Of a DNA stretch of 64,000 nucleotides, positions 58,763-64,000 are shown one piece after another (the stretch's first letter is position 1; the number at the start of each line of letters is the position of its first letter). The DNA is from CAVRIA01 sp963721115 (GTDB lineage: Bacteria > Desulfobacterota > Binatia > HRBIN30 > CADEER01), in NCBI GenBank assembly GCA_963721115.1, contig CAVRIA010000021.1, forward strand, positions 124,001 through 188,000, read 5' to 3'. The notes below the pieces were generated by a model, which made no database searches, was not told the DNA's origin, and worked only from the letters and a program-made list of their open reading frames with translations. The translations under genes were made by a program, and so were the position numbers.

Positions 58763-59678
58763 GTGAGAAAGGGCATCATCCTGGCCGGGGGATCGGGCAC
58801 GCGGCTCTATCCGCTGACGCTCGCGGTCAGCAAGCAGCTGGTGCCGATCTACGACAAGCCGATGATCTACTACCCGCTGTCGACGCTGATGCTGGCGGGC
58901 ATCCGCGAGATCCTGGTCATCACCACCCCGCACGAGCAGGAGGCGTTCAAGCGGCTGCTCGGCGACGGCGGCGAGGTCGGGCTGCGAGATCCGCTACGCC
59001 GTGCAGCCGCGCCCGGACGGCATCGCCCAGGCGTTCCTCATCGGCGACTCGTTCATCGGTTCCGATCCGGTGGCTCTGGCCCTGGGCGACAACATCTTCT
59101 ACGGCCACGGCTTCCCCGACTTCCTGCGCCGCGCCGCCGGGCGCGACAGCGGCGCCACCGTGTTCGGCTACTGGGTGCGCGACCCGGAGCGCTACGGCGT
59201 GGTCGAGTTCGACCCGCGCGGGCGCGCCGTCGGCCTCGAGGAGAAGCCGGCCCAGCCGCGCTCCTCGTACGCGGTGACCGGCCTCTACTTCTACGACACG
59301 CACGTCGTCGACATCGCGCGCTCTCTGCGGCCGTCCGCGCGCGGCGAGCTGGAGATCACCGACGTCAACCTGCGCTACCTGGAGGCGCGCGACCTGCACG
59401 TCGAGAAGCTGGGGCGCGGCATCGCCTGGCTCGACACCGGCACGCACGAGGCGCTGCTGCAGGCGTCGAACTTCATTCAGGCGATCGAGGAGCGGCAGGG
59501 GCTCAAGGTCGCCTGCCTCGAGGAGATCGCCTTCCGCATGGGCTACATCACGGCCGCCGACGTCGAGCGGCTGGCGGCGCCGATGGGCAAGAGCGCCTAC
59601 GGGCAGTACTTGCTGGAGATGCTCGCCAGGAGTGGTGAGGAGCGATGCGGTTTCTGCCCACCGGTCTGCCGGGCGTGA
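58763..59678 (+). CDS. rfbA: Glucose-1-phosphate thymidylyltransferase (one frameshift)
   Basis: About 304 residues after repair. First enzyme of the dTDP-sugar pathway (dTTP plus glucose-1-phosphate to dTDP-glucose). Nucleotide-binding GIILAGGSGTRLYPLTLAVS then KQLVPIYDKPMIYYPLSTLM; ALGDNIFYGHGF binds metal through Asp; LEEKPAQPRSSYAVTGLYFY. The frame changes at about 58986; removing the extra C in GGGCTGCGAG joins VGL to EIRYAVQPRPDGIAQAFLIG. GTG start at 58763. Its stop (59678) overlaps rfbC by 34 bases. Confidence 0.9.
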
Positions 59679-60208
59679 TCGTCGTCGAGCCCGACGTCCA
59701 CCGCGACGAGCGCGGCTTCTTCTTCGAGGTCTACCACGCCGCCAAGTACGCCGACGGCGGTATCCGCGAGACCTTCGTGCAGGACAACCACTCGCGCTCG
59801 AAGCGCGGCACGCTGCGCGGGCTGCACGGGCAGTGCCGGCGCCCGCAGGGCAAGCTCGTGCGCGCCCTGCAGGGCGAGATCTTCGACGTCGCCGTCGACG
59901 TGCGGCGCGGCTCGCCGACCTTCGGGCGCTGGGTGGGCGTGACGCTGTCGGCCGACAACCGCCGCCAGTTGTACGTACCGGCGGGCTTCCTGCACGGCTT
60001 CTGCGTCACCTCGGAGGCGGCCGAGGTCGAGTACAAGTGCACGGAGCTCTACGACGCCAGCGACGAGATCGCCGTGCGCTGGAACGACCCCGACATCGGC
60101 ATCGACTGGCCGCTGCGCGATCCCGTCCTCTCGCCCAAGGACGCCGCCGCGCCGCGCTTGGCCGAGGTCGGGGACCGACTGCCGCTCTATACCGGCGAGC
60201 GAGGATGA
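59645..60208 (+). CDS. rfbC: dTDP-4-dehydrorhamnose 3,5-epimerase
   Basis: 187 residues. Cupin-fold epimerase, third step in dTDP-rhamnose synthesis. Catalytic His in KRGTLRGLHGQCR; QGEIFDVAVDVRRGSPTFGR and YVPAGFLHGFCV are typical, and the substrate Tyr in TELYD. The GLHGQ loop differs slightly from the usual GLHYQ. Overlaps rfbA by 34 bases, which suggests coupling. A GTTGTTGG repeat follows its stop. Confidence 0.94.
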   Translation: MRFLPTGLPGVIVVEPDVHRDERGFFFEVYHAAKYADGGIRETFVQDNHSRSKRGTLRGLHGQCRRPQGKLVRALQGEIFDVAVDVRRGSPTFGRWVGVTLSADNRRQLYVPAGFLHGFCVTSEAAEVEYKCTELYDASDEIAVRWNDPDIGIDWPLRDPVLSPKDAAAPRLAEVGDRLPLYTGERG

Positions 60209-60213
60209 GCTGC

Positions 60214-60245
60214 AGGTTGTTGGTCGTTGGGTTGTTGGTTGTTGG
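60214..60245. repeat. GTTGTTGG repeat, single arm
   Basis: GGTTGTTGGTCGTTGGGTTG then TTGGTTGTTGG just after rfbC. Its pairing arm is missing. Confidence 0.7.
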
Positions 60246-60272
60246 CTAAGGTCGCGCCGAGGGAGGGACAGC

Positions 60273-61292
60273 ATGCCGATCGCGCGCGCCGAGGAGCTCA
60301 GCTACACGAAGATCCGCCAGCTCGATTTCAACCGCACGCTCTGCTTCCAGCCGGTGAGCGCACTCGAGGTGCACGGGCCGCACCTGCCGCTGGGGATGGA
60401 CTACTACATGGCGCGCTGGATGGCCGAGGAGAGCGGGCGCCGCTTCGCCGCGGCGCACCCCGACTGGACCGTGGTGCAGCTTCCGGCGCTGCCGCTCGGC
60501 ACCGACGAGCTGCCGCTGGCGGGATCCATGAACGCCAACCAGCGCACCGTCTACCGCGCCGTGCGCGCGCACGGCGACTCGCTGGCGCGCGCCGGGTACC
60601 GCTACATCGTCGTGACCAACGGACACGGCGGGCCCCGACACGCCGCCGCTCTGGAGGCCGCCTGCCGCGCCGTGAGCCGTGCCCGCGGCATTCACATGTT
60701 CACGCCGTCCATCGCGGTTCTGCACGCGCTCATCACGGGGCGTCGCTTCGCCGCGCTCGAGACGGCGCTGGGGCGATCGCTGACCGAGGCGGAGCGGAAG
60801 GGCTTGCTCGAAGGGGAGCACGCCGGCGGCTGGGAGACGTCCTTCATGCTGGCGCAGAACCCGGAGCTGGTCGAGCCCGGCTGGGAGAGCCTGGCGCACG
60901 ACTGCCCGCCGCAGCCGCGAGTGTTGGTCGCGCTCGGCGAGGTCGGGGCGCGGATCGCGCGCCGGTTCGGAGGCGACGCGGAGAAACTGCGCGAGATCTT
61001 CAAGGGCCTGGCGGGCGGAATCGGGTGGCTCCTCAACACGCATTACGGCTACGGCGGGCCGGCGGTCAGCTATCACGGCACGCCGGCCGTCGCCTCGGTC
61101 GAGCTGGGGCACGCCTTCCGTCACGTCATGGCCGACGATTGCCTGCAGATCGTCGAGGCGGTCACCAGCGGGCTTCGCAAGGCGATCGACGTCCGCAGCA
61201 TCGCCTCCGACGCGCGCGCGATCCAACCGCACTTCTGGGACCGGCTCGGAATCGCCGCCGCCGCCCTGCTGGCCCTGGTCCTGCTGGTCTGA
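60273..61292 (+). CDS. Creatininase-family protein with C-terminal membrane anchor
   Basis: 339 residues of the creatininase/creatinine amidohydrolase fold. Metal-binding motifs: FQPVSALEVHGPHLPLGMDY, VVTNGHGGPRHAAALEAAC and GEHAGGWETSFMLAQNPELV. Relatives cleave cyclic amides or ribityl/formamide bonds in cofactor synthesis. The last 22 residues (LGIAAAALLALVLLV) are hydrophobic, an anchor unusual for the family. Its stop overlaps the start of a MITE-like element. The preceding dTDP-sugar genes give no clear functional link. Confidence 0.85.
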   Translation: MPIARAEELSYTKIRQLDFNRTLCFQPVSALEVHGPHLPLGMDYYMARWMAEESGRRFAAAHPDWTVVQLPALPLGTDELPLAGSMNANQRTVYRAVRAHGDSLARAGYRYIVVTNGHGGPRHAAALEAACRAVSRARGIHMFTPSIAVLHALITGRRFAALETALGRSLTEAERKGLLEGEHAGGWETSFMLAQNPELVEPGWESLAHDCPPQPRVLVALGEVGARIARRFGGDAEKLREIFKGLAGGIGWLLNTHYGYGGPAVSYHGTPAVASVELGHAFRHVMADDCLQIVEAVTSGLRKAIDVRSIASDARAIQPHFWDRLGIAAAALLALVLLV

Positions 61293-61457
61293 GCTGCTTT
61301 GTGCGACAATTCTGGTTACAGGCTCGTAGCAACCGTCATGCCCGCGAAAGCGGGCATCCAGGCGGGGAGGTTGGGTGGGTGGCCCGTGGATTCCCGCTTT
61401 CGCTTTCGCGGGAATGACGAACTCGGAACCCAGCGGATTTGTCGCACAAAGCTGCTC
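61291..61457. mobile_element. 167-bp MITE-like element with 19-bp terminal inverted repeats
   Basis: Termini GAGCTGCTTTGTGCGACAA and TTGTCGCACAAAGCTGCTC differ at one or two positions. Internal inverted pairs CCCGCGAAAGCGGG (61340s) and TTCCCGCTTTCGCTTTCGCG (61391-61410) followed by GGAATGACG add hairpins. No gene inside. It includes the stop codon of the creatininase-like gene at its left end. Elements built on CATTCCCGCGAAAGCGGG are common in environmental genomes. Confidence 0.75.
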
Positions 61458-61485
61458 TGAGCTTCAGCGCTGCCCGGGCAGCGGC

Positions 61486-62115
61486 TCACGCGCTCGTCGC
61501 TGCCGCCAACCGGGCCGCCGCCGCGGCCGGATCGGCGGCGGCGAGGATGGCGCGGACGACGGCGACTCCGGCGGCGCCGCTGCGGCGCGCCTCGGTGGCG
61601 CGCGCGGCGTCGATGCCGCCGATGGCATAGACCGGAATGGACGCCGCGGCGGCCTGCCGCAGAGCGGCGAGACCGAGCGGCGGTCCGTAGGGTCGCTTGG
61701 ACGGTGTGTCGTGGATCGGGCCAAACACGGCGAAGTCCGCTCCGCTCTCGGCCGCGACCACCACCTCGTTTGGGTGATGCGTCGACACGCCGATCAGGCG
61801 CCGTGGGCCGAGCAGCGCCCGCGCGTCGGGCACGGCGAAGGAGCTGGCGGGCAGGTGCACGCCGTCGGCGCCGCAGGCGAGCGCGACATCGACGCGGTCG
61901 TTGACCAGCAGCAGGGCGCCGTGCTCGGAGGTCAGGGCGCGCAGGCGGGTGGCGAGAGCGAGCAGGTCGCACGTGCTCAGATCGCGTTCGCGAAGCTGCA
62001 CGGCGCGAACACCGCCGCGCAGCGCGGCCTCGACGACCGCTTCGAGGTCGCGCCCGCCGGTCTCCCTGCGGTCGGTGACCAGGTAGACGGGCCCGAGCGA
62101 CGAGGGGCGGACCAT
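61486..62115 (-). CDS. thiE: Thiamine-phosphate synthase
   Basis: 209 residues. Joins the thiazole and pyrimidine phosphates to make thiamine phosphate. TIM-barrel motifs: YLVTDRRETGGRDLEAVVEA, AVQLRERDLSTCDLLALATR (phosphate/pyrophosphate site), LLVNDRVDVALACGADGVHL, GVSTHHPNEVVVAAESGADF and YAIGGIDAARATEARRSGAA. Length normal. It is 50 bases downstream of thiG on the same strand. Confidence 0.93.
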   Translation of the reverse strand: MVRPSSLGPVYLVTDRRETGGRDLEAVVEAALRGGVRAVQLRERDLSTCDLLALATRLRALTSEHGALLLVNDRVDVALACGADGVHLPASSFAVPDARALLGPRRLIGVSTHHPNEVVVAAESGADFAVFGPIHDTPSKRPYGPPLGLAALRQAAAASIPVYAIGGIDAARATEARRSGAAGVAVVRAILAAADPAAAAARLAAATSA

Positions 62116-62165
62116 CGATGCTCCGTCGGCGGCAGCGCGCTCGTCGCGGGCGAAGGCCGCGGCGT

Positions 62166-62942
62166 CTACCGGATCACGCCTTCGAGCGGGCTCGAAGCCG
62201 TGGCGTAGAGCTTGCGGGGAATGCGGCCGGCCCGAAAGGCCTTGCGCCCCGCCTCGACGCCCAGCCGCATCGCCTCGGCCATGAGGACGGGGTCCTCGGC
62301 GCCGGCGATGGCGGTGTTCATCAGCACGGCGTCGCAGCCGAGCTCCATGGCGACGGCGGCGTCGGAGGCGGTCCCGACCCCGGCGTCGACGATGACCGGC
62401 ACGCGGCTCTGCTCGAGGATGATCCGGATGTTGTAGGGGTTGCGGATGCCGAGCCCCGAGCCGATCGGCGCGGCGAGAGGCATGACGGCGGCGCAGCCGA
62501 TCTCCTCGAGACGCTTGGCGGCGATCGGGTCGTCGTTGATGTACGGCAGGACGGTGAAGCCCTCGTCGACCAGCACGCGGGCCGCCTCGATCGTCGCCGG
62601 CACGTCGGGAAAGAGCGTCTTGTCGTCGCCGATCACCTCGAGCTTGAGCAGTGAGCCGACGCCGGCTTCGCGCGCCAGCCGCGCCGTGCGGATCGCCTCG
62701 GCGGCCGTGTAGCAGCCGGCGGTGTTCGGCAGGATGGTGATGCGGTCGAGGTCGAGGTGGTCGAGCAGGTTGTCGTCGCCGGGGCGGGTGATGTTCACGC
62801 GCCGCACGGCGACGGTGACGATCTCCGCGCCGGAGGCGTCGATCGCCTCGCGCGTCTCCGCGAAGTCGCGGTACTTGCCGGTGCCGACGATCAGTCGCGA
62901 GCGGTACGTCTTGCCGCCGAGCTCGAAGAGATCCGCATCCAT
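62166..62942 (-). CDS. thiG: Thiazole synthase
   Basis: 258 residues. Builds the thiazole of thiamine from deoxyxylulose phosphate, glycine imine and ThiS-thiocarboxylate. GKTYRSRLIVGTGKYRDFAE at the start, AVRRVNITRPGDDNLLDHLD, LPNTAGCYTAAEAIRTARLA and GSLLKLEVIGDDKTLFPD with the Schiff-base Lys, GSGLGIRNPYNI, VPVIVDAGVGTASDAAVAME. Complete. Starts 5 bases after thiS. Confidence 0.96.
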   Translation of the reverse strand: MDADLFELGGKTYRSRLIVGTGKYRDFAETREAIDASGAEIVTVAVRRVNITRPGDDNLLDHLDLDRITILPNTAGCYTAAEAIRTARLAREAGVGSLLKLEVIGDDKTLFPDVPATIEAARVLVDEGFTVLPYINDDPIAAKRLEEIGCAAVMPLAAPIGSGLGIRNPYNIRIILEQSRVPVIVDAGVGTASDAAVAMELGCDAVLMNTAIAGAEDPVLMAEAMRLGVEAGRKAFRAGRIPRKLYATASSPLEGVIR

Positions 62943-62946
62943 GCGC

Positions 62947-63147
62947 TCAGCCCCCGCCGATGAAGTGCACGATCTCGATCTCGTCGCCGGTGCGCAGGGC
63001 TCGCACCGCGTACTCGTCGCGGGCCAGGATGTCGCGGTTGATCTCGACGGCGATGCGCCGCCCGTTCAGGCGCAGCTGCTCGACCAGCTGGCTGACGGTG
63101 AGACCCTCGTTCAGGTCTTGCGGCTCACCGTTCACAGTGACGCGCAT
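62947..63147 (-). CDS. thiS: Sulfur carrier protein ThiS
   Basis: 66 residues, ubiquitin-like. RVTVNGEPQDLNEGLTVSQL at the start, NGRRIAVEINRDILARDEYA in the middle and the C-terminal EIEIVHFIGGG, whose last Gly-Gly is the thiocarboxylate site. First gene of a thiS-thiG-thiE set. No TPP riboswitch was recognised in the 200 bases upstream. Confidence 0.92.
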   Translation of the reverse strand: MRVTVNGEPQDLNEGLTVSQLVEQLRLNGRRIAVEINRDILARDEYAVRALRTGDEIEIVHFIGGG

Positions 63148-63351
63148 GCGCGAAACTTAGACGTTCGACCCTTCCTTTACAACCTGGGAGGCGTCTGGTA
63201 AGCGGTCGGCGTTCTCGCCGCAACCGTTCCACGTCCAGAGGCAGTGAATGAGTTCCCGCAGCCCAGCCTGCATATGCCGCCAGGTTTCTGCGGACCATTC
63301 GCCTCGCCCGTTCGCCGCCGCCCTGGCGGCTCCGAGAGCGCGGGAGCGGCG

Positions 63352-64000
63352 ATGAGCGGACGGCCGACGATCGCGTGGATCGACGCGCAGGCGCTGCGCG
63401 ACAACTTCGCCCGCATCCGCGCCAGTGTGCCGCCGGGCGTGGCGATCCTCGCCGCGGTCAAGGCCGACGCCTACGGGCACGGCGCATCGTTGGTGGCACC
63501 GGTGCTGGCGGCGGCGGGCGCCGATCTGTTCGGCGTCGCGACGGTGGCGGAGGGAGTCGAGCTGCGCGAGGCGGGCGTCGCGCAGCCGATCGTCGTCCTC
63601 GCCGGTGCGGCGCGCGACGAGGTGGCGGAGGCCGCTGCCCGCGGCCTGAGCGTGGCGGTCTTCGATGCGCGACTGACGCGCGATCTCGCCGCCGCGCTCG
63701 GCGAGCGCGCGCTGAACGTTCACGTCAAGCTCGACACCGGCATGACGCGGCTCGGCGCCCTGCCAGAGGACCTCCCGGCTCTGATCGAGGCGCTGTGCGA
63801 GTGCCCGCGCCTGCATGTCGAAGGAGTGTTCTCCCACTTCGGCGACGCCGACTCGGTGGGCACGCCGTTCGCGGACCGCCAGGTCCGAGTCTTCCGCGAT
63901 GGGGTCGACAGGCTGCGCGCGGCGGGCTTCTCGCCGCGCTGGGTCCATCTCGCCAACAGCGTCGCCACGCTGACTCGTCCCGACAGCTTCGGCAACCTCG
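63352..64000 (+). CDS. alr: Alanine racemase, N-terminal part (runs off window)
   Basis: 216 codons are in the window and the frame is open at the edge. PLP-dependent enzyme that makes D-Ala for peptidoglycan. PLP Lys in ILAAVKADAYGHGASLVAPV; LFGVATVAEGVELREAG; VHVKLDTGMTRLG; VEGVFSHFGDADSVGTPFAD; ANSVATL. The C-terminal domain with the catalytic Tyr is beyond the window. GGGAGCGGCG precedes ATG 63352. Divergent from thiS across about 200 bases with no other gene. Confidence 0.94.
   Translation, partial: MSGRPTIAWIDAQALRDNFARIRASVPPGVAILAAVKADAYGHGASLVAPVLAAAGADLFGVATVAEGVELREAGVAQPIVVLAGAARDEVAEAAARGLSVAVFDARLTRDLAAALGERALNVHVKLDTGMTRLGALPEDLPALIEALCECPRLHVEGVFSHFGDADSVGTPFADRQVRVFRDGVDRLRAAGFSPRWVHLANSVATLTRPDSFGNL

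Noticed and set aside
63148..63351. TPP riboswitch before thiS
   Set aside because: No CTGAGA or ACCTGA-type core elements are found on the minus strand in this gap.
63157..63948. A 263-codon minus-strand frame at the right edge
   Set aside because: It is antisense to alanine racemase, whose PLP-lysine motif and conserved segments are clear on the plus strand.

Overview
GC-rich, densely coded bacterial chromosome segment, probably from an uncultured soil or sediment bacterium. The gene content (SCP2-type thiolases with DUF35 partners, LLM flavoenzyme, DUF1329, DUF3604-isomerase-HupE trio, ImuA-ImuB-DnaE2 mutasome, alpha-2-macroglobulin with PBP1C, surface proteins ending in Cys-TM-Arg) recalls uncultured Binatota or 'deltaproteobacterial' lineages. 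That placement is an inference and is weak; no rRNA or tRNA gene was seen.

Layout. 1-3.3 kb: end of a secreted-protein gene, then oxyR divergent from a catalase gene, then a small membrane methyltransferase-like gene. 3.5-13.4 kb, minus strand: two DUF4105 proteins around a lipase-like lipoprotein, a small lipoprotein, an NTF2-like protein, and an operon DUF3604 > peptidyl-prolyl isomerase > HupE/UreJ. 13.9-31 kb: a catabolic region with DUF1329 protein, cyclase, TetR, LLM oxidoreductase, aldehyde dehydrogenase, two amidohydrolases, alcohol dehydrogenase, cysteine-hydrolase-like protein, acyl-CoA ligase, second TetR, two thiolase-like proteins and two OB-fold proteins. Together these suggest activation and CoA-dependent breakdown of a hydrophobic carbonyl or ring compound. 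31-41.5 kb, minus strand: PBP1C coupled to a large alpha-2-macroglobulin, then two paralogous surface proteins. 41.7-43.6 kb: M20 peptidase and a cysteine-cluster protein. 43.6-50.9 kb: the SOS mutasome imuA-imuB-dnaE2. 51-57.5 kb: two unknown proteins, ispG, a truncated P450, aat, an Hpt protein, DUF4301. 57.6-64 kb: rfbB-rfbA-rfbC, a creatininase-like protein, thiS-thiG-thiE, and the start of alr.

The most unusual feature is the number of palindromic or low-complexity repeat families (at least seven) and where some lie. Several sit inside protein genes and keep the reading frame open: a 90-bp (30-codon) tandem array at two sites in dnaE2, one of which also encloses a complete four-helix-bundle (23S rRNA intervening-sequence type) gene in another frame; a 'GGCTCACC' repeat once in dnaE2 and twice in imuB; and a nested 121-bp duplication element between the two catalytic domains of pbpC. 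These resemble Rickettsia palindromic elements and 23S rRNA intervening sequences, but are in DNA-repair and cell-wall genes. One hairpin repeat also ends a P450 gene that has lost its haem-binding part.

A caution: about two dozen single- or double-base frameshifts occur in otherwise well-conserved genes (oxyR, DUF4105, DUF3604, amidohydrolase, isochorismatase-like, macroglobulin, both surface proteins, dnaE2, imuB, rfbA). Most look like one extra G or C in a short GC run, which points to sequence or assembly error rather than decay. Coordinates of these genes are given end to end.
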